DNA of 47,477 nt, taken from the NCBI GenBank assembly GCA_043809645.1, contig JBDROX010000039.1, positions 1 to 47,477 of the forward strand, given 5' to 3'. The DNA is from JBDROX01 sp043809645 (lineage in GTDB: Bacteria; Patescibacteriota; Patescibacteriia; Magasanikbacterales; UBA922). Made by a program: the position numbers and the translations under genes. Every line of letters begins with the position of its first letter. Position 1 is the stretch's first letter. The notes beneath the pieces are model-generated. The model did not search any database. It was not told the origin of the DNA and worked only from the letters and a program-made list of their open reading frames with translations. Below are positions 17,857 to 25,539 of this stretch, piece after piece.

Positions 17857-18025
17857 AAAAAAAACAACCTGTGTAAGGTTATTTTTCTTGATCCTTTTTT
17901 GGCAGCGCTATCTTCATTCCTGAGGTACAGGTGGGTATCCGCAATTCCTATCCACGGACAGGAACAATATAGGATTCCCAATATAAAGTAATTAGCGAAT
18001 GAGATATTACTACTCAAAAAGGATC
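17857..18025 (-). ncRNA. closed-stem structured RNA candidate (6S-like shape)
   Basis: A transcript of about 169 nt. The promoter predicts its start at 18025, exactly where a perfect 10-bp arm begins (18016-18025) that pairs with 17890-17899, closing the whole molecule. Inside, further arms (GGGAAUCC with GGAUACCC, one mismatch; UUCCU/AGGAA; AUCUCAUUC with a bulged GAAUGAAGAU) give an elongated rod. It ends with a small stem (17866-17870/17876-17880) and eight Ts. Length, closing stem and interior loops resemble 6S RNA, but no primary-sequence proof is visible, so the identity is open. It could also be a small mRNA, but no good frame is seen. Confidence 0.45.
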
Positions 18026-18031
18026 ATTACT

Positions 18032-18060
18032 ATTATAAAATTTCAATTCACTAAAGTCAA
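18032..18060 (-). promoter_or_regulatory. consensus promoter of the closed-stem RNA
   Basis: Minus strand TTGACT (18060-18055), 17-nt spacer, perfect TATAAT (18037-18032). Confidence 0.8.
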
Positions 18061-18147
18061 ATGTGTTGAAATTCTCACCCGCAGAACCATGCCTACGCCC
18101 GCCAAAGCTAGGGAGTTTCTGCGGATGAGCTGTGATCGAGATCCTGA

Positions 18148-18333
18148 CTACGACGGCCAGACGCGGTTGGTGGGCCGCTTGTATGCGGCAGGCTTGTCAT
18201 TGTCCTGTGGGCTCTTCTTCTGGCCGCAGACACAACTCTCACATCCGTCGCATTGGCGGAAACGATTAAGTTCGAGCGCTGTCTGTGGATCACCCGGATC
18301 GTCGTAGATTTCTTCATCCTGTCTCAAACACAT
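18148..18333 (-). CDS. small Cys-rich protein 2
   Basis: 61 residues. The start at 18333 is chosen because AGGAGGAGG (18341-18349) lies seven bases before it, the strongest ribosome site in the window. The protein begins with an acidic part (DEEIYDDPGDP) and has the cluster QCDGCESCVCGQKK at about residues 27-40, then a Pro-rich basic end. Its C-E-S-C-x-C-G matches C-D-S-C-x-C-G of the 47-residue protein upstream, so the two are probably related or bind the same metal or cofactor. The base composition is more GC-rich than the neighbours. No known family is recognised. Confidence 0.6.
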   Translation of the reverse strand: MCLRQDEEIYDDPGDPQTALELNRFRQCDGCESCVCGQKKSPQDNDKPAAYKRPTNRVWPS

Positions 18334-18400
18334 ACGAATCCCTCCTCCTGATATCGCACTTCGACAAACCAGCCCCTCTGGCCTATCGTTGAACGATGTG

Positions 18401-18466
18401 TTTTGGGAGAAGACAAGCTGCTCCCAAAAGGGTACCGTCCAAACAAAAACCCGACTATTGCCGGGG
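18401..18466 (-). promoter_or_regulatory. terminator and second hairpin between the two Cys-rich genes
   Basis: On the minus strand a stem at 18465-18460/18455-18450 followed by a T-rich run (18449-18441) looks like an intrinsic terminator after protein 1. It is followed by a perfect 9-bp hairpin (18429-18421/18409-18401) and then the strong ribosome site of protein 2. No separate promoter is seen for protein 2, so readthrough or attenuation is likely. Confidence 0.5.
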
Positions 18467-18485
18467 TGATGACTTGTTTCTTTGT

Positions 18486-18629
18486 CTAACTGCCGCATTC
18501 GCAGCTATCACATTCACATTCTTCCTCTGGGTCATCCACCCTGGGACTCATCACGTACTTGTATACGCAAAAATTCGGCACTGTCCAGATGTTCTTTGAC
18601 TTCGTAATTGTCTGGATATTCTGATTCAT
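18486..18629 (-). CDS. small Cys-rich protein 1
   Basis: 47 residues, starting MNQNIQTITK and ending with the cluster CECDSCECGS. The promoter at 18639-18667 predicts a start within about 3 nt of the ATG, so the mRNA would be leaderless. The pattern C-x-C-x2-C-x-C-G at the C-terminus resembles a small metal-binding or maturation motif. Acidic residues (DDPEEE) precede it, as in protein 2. It reads protein-like throughout and ends at a normal TAG before a terminator-like hairpin. Function unknown. Confidence 0.55.
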   Translation of the reverse strand: MNQNIQTITKSKNIWTVPNFCVYKYVMSPRVDDPEEECECDSCECGS

Positions 18630-18638
18630 ATATATTTC

Positions 18639-18667
18639 AGTCTAAAATACTCGCCGTATTTTGTCAA
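18639..18667 (-). promoter_or_regulatory. promoter of the Cys-rich gene pair
   Basis: Minus strand TTGACA (18667-18662), 17-nt spacer, TAGACT (18644-18639). Confidence 0.75.
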
Positions 18668-18673
18668 ATATCT

Positions 18674-18746
18674 CAAAAAAAACTGCGTAAGCCAAGCCAC
18701 CCACAGGTTACTTGGCACGAGCCCGTGCACGACCTATTGTGGGTGG
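18674..18746 (-). terminator. terminator with two mutually exclusive hairpins
   Basis: After the 56-residue gene the minus strand can form either CCACCCAC...ACCTGTGGGTGG (18746-18732 with 18708-18697) or GCCAAG...CTTGGC (18716-18711 with 18696-18691). The second lies 8 nt before a run of eight Ts. Overlap of the two makes a switch possible, but simple termination is the minimal reading. Confidence 0.5.
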
Positions 18747-18760
18747 TCGAACTCTCCCAC

Positions 18761-18931
18761 TCATGAGGCTTCGTCGTTCTCCTCTCCACCCCCGTCCTTC
18801 GGCGGTGGCAGGATGTTGTCCAAGAAGACAAGATTAATCCGACCTTTGAGCCCTAAATTGTAACGCATATACCAGCGCCCAGCATCCGCGTCCCAAAATG
18901 GACCTTCCGGTTCTTTGAACAAACTATACAC
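18761..18931 (-). CDS. small acidic-tailed protein, unknown
   Basis: 56 residues if it starts at the GTG at 18931, chosen because GGAGGA lies six bases before it. The sequence runs MYSLFKEPEGPFWDADAGR, then WYMRYNLGLKGRINLVFLDN, and ends PPPKDGGGEENDEAS. Three aromatic-rich short beta-like segments and an acidic tail. Composition and codon use look like a real gene. An earlier GTG at 18952 would add seven residues. It has its own promoter at 19090. No family recognised. Confidence 0.55.
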   Translation of the reverse strand: MYSLFKEPEGPFWDADAGRWYMRYNLGLKGRINLVFLDNILPPPKDGGGEENDEAS

Positions 18932-19089
18932 TGCATCTCCTCCAGAGAACACTTGCTCGAAAGATATCGAGCAGCTTTATGTGAAAATTTGCGGTTCCCC
19001 GCATACTCATCACAATGAAACTACCCAAACAAAAATTCCCCATCAGTGGAATTCCACAGGAACAAGACGTGTATCAGGTTCCCATGATA

Positions 19090-19118
19090 ATGATAAAAGT
19101 AAATAAGAGTAACGTCAA
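19090..19118 (-). promoter_or_regulatory. promoter of the 56-residue gene
   Basis: Minus strand TTGACG (19118-19113), 17-nt spacer, TATCAT (19095-19090); the leader of about 150 nt includes a perfect hairpin TGCTCGA/TCGAGCA near 18954-18974. Confidence 0.6.
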
Positions 19119-19177
19119 TCAGTTTATCCACAAAAGTACCATAAAATGCTTTTAATAATTCTCCAATTATTAACCTC

Positions 19178-19657
19178 TTAGTTTCGTTCATCCTCCATGT
19201 ACACATGCAGGTAGTCTGTCTTATCGTATTCAAAAATTTCTTGTGTCTCAAAAAATCTTGCAACTTCTGCCTTTGCTGTGTCGAGTGAATCAGAACAATG
19301 AACCACATTACACATTCCCATTGCAAGGTCCCCTCGGATCGTTCCGCCATCTGCCTGTCCTGCATTGGTCACGCCTGCGATGAGTCTTACGGCATCTACC
19401 GCACCTTTTCCTTCGGCACAAACAACAGCAACTGGACTAGACTTCATGAAGCTTTCGAGTCCTGGATAAAATGGCTTCTCCACGTGATGAGCATAGTGCT
19501 CACGAAGTTTTTCCTCGCTCAAATTAATTAGTTTGAGCCCTACAATCTTAAGCCCCTTCATTTCGAGGCGCTTCAGAACCTCTCCAACGAGTCCGCGTTG
19601 GACTCCATCTGGTTTCACGATAAGGATTGTTTTTTCGTAAATTCCTTCAAAATTCAT
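19178..19657 (-). CDS. ndk: nucleoside diphosphate kinase
   Basis: Transfers the gamma phosphate between nucleotides through a phospho-His. 159 residues. The active His120 is in CNVVHCSDS and Lys15 in ILIVKPDGVQRG; the Kpn loop FYPGLESFMKSSPV and GTIRGDLA are normal. The C-terminus is about 15 residues longer than E. coli Ndk. Own promoter at 19686-19714. Confidence 0.98.
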   Translation of the reverse strand: MNFEGIYEKTILIVKPDGVQRGLVGEVLKRLEMKGLKIVGLKLINLSEEKLREHYAHHVEKPFYPGLESFMKSSPVAVVCAEGKGAVDAVRLIAGVTNAGQADGGTIRGDLAMGMCNVVHCSDSLDTAKAEVARFFETQEIFEYDKTDYLHVYMEDERN

Positions 19658-19685
19658 ATAAATAACTTAAATATAAAGTGCTGTT

Positions 19686-19714
19686 ATTGTAGTGAATATT
19701 TTTTACAAAGTCAA
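19686..19714 (-). promoter_or_regulatory. promoter of ndk
   Basis: Minus strand TTGACT (19714-19709), 17-nt spacer, TACAAT (19691-19686). Confidence 0.75.
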
Positions 19715-19722
19715 GATAAAAG

Positions 19723-21744
19723 CTACAACTCATCAATCGACTTCAAAAATCTCCCAGGCTTTGGTCGCCACTGAGTATCTTCTTCTGCAATGTAGACAAT
19801 ATCATCTACTTCATCACTTGGGTCTGTGAAAATTGTGCTTGATTCAATATGGTGTTCAAGTAAAAGATCTCTATCTATCTCATCGAGGAACATACTTGGG
19901 CCTAGAAGAGTACTCTGATATCCAGCAGTCAGTGGATAACTCAGATGCAAATACTTCTTCGCTCTGGTAACGGCAACGTAAAAAAGACGGCGCTCTTCCT
20001 CTAGTCCGTTATCTTCTCGGAGCGCTCTTTCATTTGGAAAGTAATTCGAAGCCACATGCATCACAAAAACAGCCTCCCATTCCAATCCCTTGGCCTGGTG
20101 TATAGTAGAGAGAACAACCTTCTCTTCTTCATCATCTATACTGTTCACGCTGGCTGCAGCATAGCTTTCCTGAAGACTTGCTTCTGCTAAAAATTTTGTT
20201 ACATCTAATTGTTTCTCTGCAAAGAGCGCAAGCTGCTCTATATCCTGGAAACGCTCTTTATAATCAGTAAATTCCGTTTCCAAATATTCTTTATACTTTG
20301 ATTCTGCTACTGCTCGAATAAGTACTGCAGAAGATCTGTTAGTCTTCTTCATTTCATTCCAAACACTCATAAGGTCACCCCAACCATTCTTCCCTCGAGC
20401 AGAAAAAACGGATTCAACTTCTTCCAGACGATCCAGATCTTTCATCTGTCTCACCGCAATAATAGCTTTTCCAGCACTTGCTGGTCCAATACCAATTTGT
20501 TTATTGAGAACTCTGCTCCACGCAATCATGTCATTTGTATTTGTAAAAATTCTAAGATAGGCAAGCACATCCTTGATATGTGCTCGCTCGAAAAAACGAG
20601 TTCCTCCACGATAGTCGTATGGAATATTTCTCTTCATGAGCTCCATTTCAAGCGCCTGGGAATGGTACGCAGCCCGAAAAAGTATGGACATTTGATCCAT
20701 TGACACACCTTCTTCTCTAAGCTCAAGTATCCGCCCTGCAATGAAATCTGCCTCCTCACTCGCGTCAGAAAATGCATGGAGTTCTGGCTTTGCAAATGCT
20801 TCCAGTACACTTCTAAGCTCTTTTTGATACTGGTCCTTATTCTGTGCAATCACCCCATTGGCAACTGTGAGAATATTTGGTGTTGATCTGTAGTTCGTTT
20901 CGAGCTTAAAAATCTTTGCATCTGGATATGTCTTCTCGAATGCAAGGATATTCTGAATATCTGCTGCTCGAAAAGAGTAGATACTCTGTGCATCATCGCC
21001 GACAACCAATATATTCTTGTGGACACTTGCAAGTGATTTTATTATTGACGCCTGAACACTATTTGTGTCCTGATATTCATCAACCAGAATATACTGAAAT
21101 TGCTCAGCATATTTCGCTCTGACTTTCTCTGACTTGATGAGAAGAAGGTTGAGATTGGTGAGAAGATCATCAAAATCCATAGCATTTGCTTCTTTTTTTC
21201 TCTTTGTATAGTCAGAAGCAATTCTCGCAATATGCTCTTCTAGGTCAAACCATTTTGGATGCCTTAATTCCAGAACATCATGGATAGTCGTGCTTGCATT
21301 TCTGGCATAGCTTAGAATATTACACAGGACCGCAGCAGAAGGAAAACGGCGCTGAGATGTATCCACTCCATCACCTTTTATACAAAGTTTCATGAGATCC
21401 CGACTATCTTCGCTATCAAGTATTGTAAAATTATTCTTATATCCGAGGAGTGGTGCGTATCTTCTGAGAATTCTGTAGGCAACATGATGAAACGTTCCTG
21501 ACCACGGAAGTGAGATATTCCCTTCTGTAAGACTAGAGACCCTATGCATCATTTCTTTTGCCGCCCTGTTCGTGAATGTGACGAGAAGAATATTCCTTGA
21601 ATCAATACCTTTGGAAAGCAAATATGCAACTCTATAGGTAATAGTTCTTGTCTTTCCACTTCCTGCTCCTGCCAATACCAAACAAGGACCATCTCCCTGA
21701 AGGGCCACCTCTAGCTGTTCTACATTGAGTTCTTCCTCGTACAT
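19723..21744 (-). CDS. UvrD/PcrA/Rep-type DNA helicase
   Basis: 673 residues, superfamily 1A 3'-5' helicase for repair and replication restart. Motifs in order: Q motif LNVEQLEVAL, Walker A AGAGSGKTRT, Ia LVTFTNRAAKEM, II VDEYQDTN, III VGDDAQSIYSFR, IV ETNYRST, V STIHQAKGLEWEAVFV, VI EERRLFYVAVTRAKKYL. Slightly shorter than UvrD (720), closest in layout to PcrA/UvrD; the exact subtype is not assigned. Sits alone after a terminator. Confidence 0.96.
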   Translation of the reverse strand: MYEEELNVEQLEVALQGDGPCLVLAGAGSGKTRTITYRVAYLLSKGIDSRNILLVTFTNRAAKEMMHRVSSLTEGNISLPWSGTFHHVAYRILRRYAPLLGYKNNFTILDSEDSRDLMKLCIKGDGVDTSQRRFPSAAVLCNILSYARNASTTIHDVLELRHPKWFDLEEHIARIASDYTKRKKEANAMDFDDLLTNLNLLLIKSEKVRAKYAEQFQYILVDEYQDTNSVQASIIKSLASVHKNILVVGDDAQSIYSFRAADIQNILAFEKTYPDAKIFKLETNYRSTPNILTVANGVIAQNKDQYQKELRSVLEAFAKPELHAFSDASEEADFIAGRILELREEGVSMDQMSILFRAAYHSQALEMELMKRNIPYDYRGGTRFFERAHIKDVLAYLRIFTNTNDMIAWSRVLNKQIGIGPASAGKAIIAVRQMKDLDRLEEVESVFSARGKNGWGDLMSVWNEMKKTNRSSAVLIRAVAESKYKEYLETEFTDYKERFQDIEQLALFAEKQLDVTKFLAEASLQESYAAASVNSIDDEEEKVVLSTIHQAKGLEWEAVFVMHVASNYFPNERALREDNGLEEERRLFYVAVTRAKKYLHLSYPLTAGYQSTLLGPSMFLDEIDRDLLLEHHIESSTIFTDPSDEVDDIVYIAEEDTQWRPKPGRFLKSIDEL

Positions 21745-21751
21745 AGCAAAT

Positions 21752-21773
21752 AAAAAACGCAGCCTAAACTGCG
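21752..21773 (-). terminator. terminator after the C39-like peptidase gene
   Basis: Stem CGCAG/CTGCG with a 6-nt loop followed by T6, 22 nt after the stop at 21796 and just before the helicase start. Confidence 0.7.
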
Positions 21774-21795
21774 CGAAGTATATCAGATAGAGGTT

Positions 21796-22617
21796 CTACT
21801 CCACAACCAATACCACCCTTTTTCCGTTCTTTACATCTCCGCCATTCCAATCCCTGATTGCACCCATCAGATCATCATAGAGATATGTAAAATTTTCTCC
21901 AAACTGAGTTCCTGGATCATTGGTAATGAATCGCTCCTCTGTATATCCACGAATAATGAATGCATGGTATTCTGGTCCACCATTTCGAAAATGAGGATTT
22001 GGAAGCTCTTTCCCATCTGCAACGACGAGTACAGGATGTCCCTTCGAAATGTATGCTTTAATCTGCTCCACAGTCGGATCCTCAATAATCATTGCATCCA
22101 TTCCAGAATGCCACTCAGTAAGCTCCTTAAGTTTTTCAATCTCAATACTTCTCCCCCATTTTTGTTTCCCCTCCTCCCAATCAACCATCTTCTGAATTTC
22201 ATCTCGAGAAAAAAGTGGACTAAGACTGTACTGCTTGTAATAAGCATCTAACATGAGCACAGCAGCTTCCTCACATGCATCCTGCCATGGCTGCTCCCAT
22301 TTCTTTTCTGGAGCCTGTGAGGTGAATGGTACAGCGAGATTCATACTCCCAGTAATTACGACTCTCTCTTCTGGTTCAACCTCAGTTTCCCTCTCTACGT
22401 CTTCAATATTCTCTGTTGAAGACGTAACTTCTCCTGTTTCTTCTGCAATATTTATCTTCTCTTCTGTAAAATCCTCAAACTGAGTAACTTTGACACTTTC
22501 AATTTCAGAAACACCCTGAGCATGCACAAAAGAACCCCGCCATATGTAACCAGTACCGAGCACAAAAAATGCACAGAGGAATAAGCATGTAATATTAAAT
22601 GTTATGATTGCTTTCAT
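21796..22617 (-). CDS. secreted C39-like cysteine peptidase
   Basis: 273 residues. N-terminal membrane segment (about 5-22), a low-complexity Glu/Thr/Val linker (about 45-90), then a papain-fold domain of the Peptidase_C39_2 type. The catalytic Cys115 is in QDACEEAAVLM, His218 in GPEYHAFIIRGY and the third residue near TNDPGT. The start LAVPFTSQAPEKKWEQPWQD is a hallmark of the group. Likely acts outside the membrane on peptides or wall proteins. Divergent from tgt. Confidence 0.93.
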   Translation of the reverse strand: MKAIITFNITCLFLCAFFVLGTGYIWRGSFVHAQGVSEIESVKVTQFEDFTEEKINIAEETGEVTSSTENIEDVERETEVEPEERVVITGSMNLAVPFTSQAPEKKWEQPWQDACEEAAVLMLDAYYKQYSLSPLFSRDEIQKMVDWEEGKQKWGRSIEIEKLKELTEWHSGMDAMIIEDPTVEQIKAYISKGHPVLVVADGKELPNPHFRNGGPEYHAFIIRGYTEERFITNDPGTQFGENFTYLYDDLMGAIRDWNGGDVKNGKRVVLVVE

Positions 22618-22646
22618 ATACTAAGTGTAGCAAAAAATACAGCCAG

Positions 22647-22675
22647 ATCATACTCCATCTTGAAGATTCTGTCAA
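22647..22675 (-). promoter_or_regulatory. promoter of the C39-like peptidase gene
   Basis: Minus strand TTGACA (22675-22670), 17-nt spacer, TATGAT (22652-22647). A weaker plus-strand TTGAAG-N17-TACGCT (22660-22688) that could drive tgt overlaps it. Confidence 0.7.
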
Positions 22676-22706
22676 TCTATGATACGCTGAAGTATCAAAT
22701 AAAATT

Positions 22707-23921
22707 ATGTTTTTTGAAGTAATACACAAGGATAAAAACTCAAACGCACGCACAGGCATACTCCATACAGCACACGGGAATATTGAGACACCCGAATTTA
22801 TGCCTGTGGGAACACAAGGAACAGTAAAAAGCCTAGACGTACAAGATCTAGACACTCTTGGTGCACAAATCATTCTTGGAAATACCTACCACCTCCACCT
22901 CCGGCCTGGAGAAAATCTTATTTCTAACTTTGGAGGACTTCATGACTTCATGGGTTGGAATAGGCCTATCCTCACAGACAGTGGTGGTTTTCAAGTATTC
23001 TCATTAAAGCATAAAAACATTAAAACATTTCCGCCAGTGGAGGATCGGCCTTTGGCTGAAAAACACATGGACAAAAATCTCTCGTCAGTCCAAGGCTCAC
23101 TCGTGAATATTGACAATGATGGGGTTTCATTTCGATCCTACATAGATGGATCAGAACATAGATTCACCCCAGAGAAAGCAATTGAAATTCAGCACAAGAT
23201 AGGAGCTGACATCATCATGGCATTCGATGAGTGCACACCAGATGATGCTAATGAGAAATATGCGAAGAGAGCACTAGCAAGGACTCATGCATGGGCGAAA
23301 CGCTGCCTCATTTATCACAAAAACAATACAAAAAATCAATTTCTCTTTGGTATTATTCAAGGGGCAAAGCATAAAGAACTTCGAGAAAAATCTGCAAAAG
23401 TAATCTCCTCAATGGATTTTGATGGTATTGCCATCGGCGGTGAATCAATTGGATACAACATGGAAGCTACAAAAAAAATACTCGACTGGGTAGTACCTAT
23501 CATTCCTAAAGACAAACCAATATATACTATGGGGCTTGGTTTCTCTCCATTTGACCTGTTCGAAGTTGTAGAAAAAGGCGTAGATATGTTTGACTGTGTT
23601 GCACCAACGAGGATAGCGAGAAATGGAACACTCTACATCTCACCAGAACAAGGTGGATGTAAGAAGAATAAATATAGACTTAATATCCTCAATGCCGCGC
23701 ATAGGACAGATAAGAATTCAATTGACTCCACATGTACATGCTTCACCTGCAAAAATCATTCAAGAGCCTATCTCCACCATCTTTTCAAATCAAATGAACT
23801 CCTAGCTTATCGTCTTGCGACCCTACACAATCTTCATTTCTTCCTCTCTCTCATGAAACAGATGCGTGAAGCAATACGAGAAGACCAATTTCCCGGACTA
23901 AAGAAAAGCTGGGCCAACTAG
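22707..23921 (+). CDS. tgt: queuine/preQ1 tRNA-ribosyltransferase
   Basis: Exchanges G34 for the queuosine precursor preQ1 in tRNAs with GUN anticodons. 404 residues, longer than the usual 370-380. Motifs: DSGGFQVFSL (Asp91), FDCVAPTRIARNG (nucleophile Asp296), and the zinc site C343-x-C345-x2-C348 with His374. An extra segment of about 30 residues follows Leu100, containing PPVEDRPLAEKHMDKN, just before the usual GVSFRSYIDGSEHRFTPE. The DNA there (about 23030-23060) is GC-rich and may be an inserted repeat. QueA, the next enzyme of the pathway, is at 24463. Confidence 0.97.
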   Translation: MFFEVIHKDKNSNARTGILHTAHGNIETPEFMPVGTQGTVKSLDVQDLDTLGAQIILGNTYHLHLRPGENLISNFGGLHDFMGWNRPILTDSGGFQVFSLKHKNIKTFPPVEDRPLAEKHMDKNLSSVQGSLVNIDNDGVSFRSYIDGSEHRFTPEKAIEIQHKIGADIIMAFDECTPDDANEKYAKRALARTHAWAKRCLIYHKNNTKNQFLFGIIQGAKHKELREKSAKVISSMDFDGIAIGGESIGYNMEATKKILDWVVPIIPKDKPIYTMGLGFSPFDLFEVVEKGVDMFDCVAPTRIARNGTLYISPEQGGCKKNKYRLNILNAAHRTDKNSIDSTCTCFTCKNHSRAYLHHLFKSNELLAYRLATLHNLHFFLSLMKQMREAIREDQFPGLKKSWAN

Positions 23922-23950
23922 AGACCATAATTTCGGGAAGAAGGGGGTAC

Positions 23951-23979
23951 TTGCAATAGTATCTCTTTTATGGTTATAT
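23951..23979 (+). promoter_or_regulatory. promoter of the structured RNA after tgt
   Basis: TTGCAA (23951-23956), 17-nt spacer, TTATAT (23974-23979). Confidence 0.5.
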
Positions 23980-23985
23980 ATGTCT

Positions 23986-24292
23986 GCCTTTGCACTCGGG
24001 ACGTTTGCGCGGGTTCAGCATGTGCCGCCCTAGGTGCTTCCACACCCTGCGCAATGCTCAAACGTCCTTTGTGTTCGATCACTTCTGGCCCCACACTCGG
24101 TGGGAATGTGAAGGGGGTGATCAATTAGGGGGCTCGCAAGGCCTCCTGGGCGGGCTAAACCCCCGTCCGTCGCGAGGTCCCACGCTTGAGCATTCATGCT
24201 CTTGCGTGGTGACCTTAGCGAGAATAAAAACCACCCGTCCCACCATATACATCTTGATACCAGGATCTATATGAAGGAGTTGGGTGGTTTTT
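23986..24292 (+). ncRNA. GC-rich five-hairpin RNA candidate, unassigned
   Basis: About 300 nt of high GC between tgt and queA with no convincing reading frame. It can fold into five consecutive elements: GGACGUUUG (23999-24007) with CAAACGUCC (24059-24067) enclosing a second GGGU/ACCC stem; GAUCAC/GUGAUC (24077-24082/24117-24122) enclosing CCCAC/GUGGG; GGGGG/CCCCC (24128-24132/24160-24164); a long rod 24171-24220 with stems AGGUC/GACCU, CCACGC/GCGUGG and GAGCAU/AUGCUC; and a terminator AAAACCACCC/GGGUGGUUUU (24227-24236/24282-24291) ending in Ts. It has none of the signatures of tmRNA, SRP RNA or RNase P RNA. Coding on either strand was considered and rejected. Strand is chosen from promoter and terminator. 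Confidence 0.55.
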
Positions 24293-24342
24293 TAATTCTT
24301 AAAAAATTTCTGAACTACTATTAGTCTCTTCTAATCACAGAC

Positions 24343-24453
24343 CTATGCAAACAGAACAATAATAAAGCCTGGTAAAAAAATAAATCCAAATATGCCTGAA
24401 ATAATATACACCCATGTTATGTATAGATAGTAAGTAATAATAAGAGCTCGCAA
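24343..24453 (-). CDS. possible 36-residue membrane peptide
   Basis: An in-frame TTG at 24453, 10 nt after the queA stop, opens a 36-codon frame ending in TAG. The peptide is almost wholly hydrophobic with a G-x-x-G element (IISGIFGFIFLPGF), as in small single-span membrane proteins. No ribosome site is visible and the DNA is AT-rich, so it could be chance. The rest of the 24293-24462 gap holds nothing recognisable. Confidence 0.25.
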   Translation of the reverse strand: MRALIITYYLYITWVYIISGIFGFIFLPGFIIVLFA

Positions 24454-24462
24454 TTTATTCAA

Positions 24463-25539
24463 CTATTGAATAAACATAGCGTCTCCAAAACTATAAAATC
24501 GATATTCCTTTTCTACTGCCTCACGATAGCACTCGAGCATAAATTTTCTGTCACCAGCAAATGTAGAGACGAGCATGAGAAGTGTTGATTTTGGAAGATG
24601 AAAGTTTGTAATCATAGCATCAACAATCTGAAATTCAAAGCCTGGTAATATAAATAAGTTAATATCTCCTGTGTAAGGCTTTAAACCATGCTGAGCAATT
24701 CCCTCCAGAGTCCTTACTGTTGTTGTCCCGACTGCGATGATCCGCCCCCCTTCTTCTTTTGCAGTAACGATTTTCTTCGCATTCTCTTTACTTAGCCCTA
24801 CCCACTCGCTGTGCATGACATGGTCCTCAATCTTCTCTGTCTTCACAGGAAGAAATGTTCCCAATCCAACATGCAGGCAGACCTCGGCAAACTCGATTCC
24901 TTTTTCTTTTAATCTCTCAATCAACTCTGGAGTGAAATGAAATCCAGCTGTTGGTGCTGCTACAGATCCTTCTTGTTTTGCGTATGTTGTTTGATAAACT
25001 TCGAGTTCACATTTCTCATCTTTTACATATGGCGGAAGTGGAACATGTCCATAAATATTTGCTTCTTTTCGAACTTCTTCTTCGAAAAGTATTCTCTCTC
25101 CTTCATCATCAACACACAAAAACTGTACGAGTATTGTTCCTGTTTTTTCCTTCACCGCTGCTTCACAAAAAAAATGCTCTGCAAATTTTACCCTCGTCCC
25201 AACATCGAGATGTTTTCCAGGTTTTGCAAGGACTTTCCATATTCCGGGATTTTCCATTGGTCGAACGAGAAATACCTCCATTGGCTTCGTATGATTGAAG
25301 AGTGGTTCGCCACCATTAGAAACAAGCGTTCCAAAGAGTCTGGCTTTAAAAACTTTCGACGTATTCCAAACAAGAATATCCCCTTTCTGAAGATAATCTA
25401 TAATATCAAAAAACTTTTTATGCTCCAGTGTCTTTTTCTCCCGATCTATCACCATGAGTCTGGAATGATCTCTTGGTTCCATCGGTTTCTGGGCAATACG
25501 CTGCGAAGGAAGGTTGTAGTCGAAATCAGATGTCTTCAT
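24463..25539 (-). CDS. queA: S-adenosylmethionine:tRNA ribosyltransferase-isomerase
   Basis: Makes epoxyqueuosine on tRNA from preQ1-tRNA. 358 residues. Family signatures: FDYNLPSQRIAQKP at the start, GDILVWNTSKVFKARLFG, GSVAAPTAGFHFT, LHVGLGTFLPV and ITNFHLPKSTLLMLVS. Last gene of an otherwise wall-related operon, overlapping mltG by 4 nt. Confidence 0.98.
   Translation of the reverse strand: MKTSDFDYNLPSQRIAQKPMEPRDHSRLMVIDREKKTLEHKKFFDIIDYLQKGDILVWNTSKVFKARLFGTLVSNGGEPLFNHTKPMEVFLVRPMENPGIWKVLAKPGKHLDVGTRVKFAEHFFCEAAVKEKTGTILVQFLCVDDEGERILFEEEVRKEANIYGHVPLPPYVKDEKCELEVYQTTYAKQEGSVAAPTAGFHFTPELIERLKEKGIEFAEVCLHVGLGTFLPVKTEKIEDHVMHSEWVGLSKENAKKIVTAKEEGGRIIAVGTTTVRTLEGIAQHGLKPYTGDINLFILPGFEFQIVDAMITNFHLPKSTLLMLVSTFAGDRKFMLECYREAVEKEYRFYSFGDAMFIQ

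Noticed and set aside
23990..24274. Long frames on both strands in the tgt-queA spacer
   Set aside because: They span all stems including the terminator, lack ribosome sites, and the base pairing explains the sequence better.
23922..24462. preQ1 riboswitch between tgt and queA
   Set aside because: queA is read from the other side, so this cannot be its leader, and the known preQ1 motifs are much smaller and not present.
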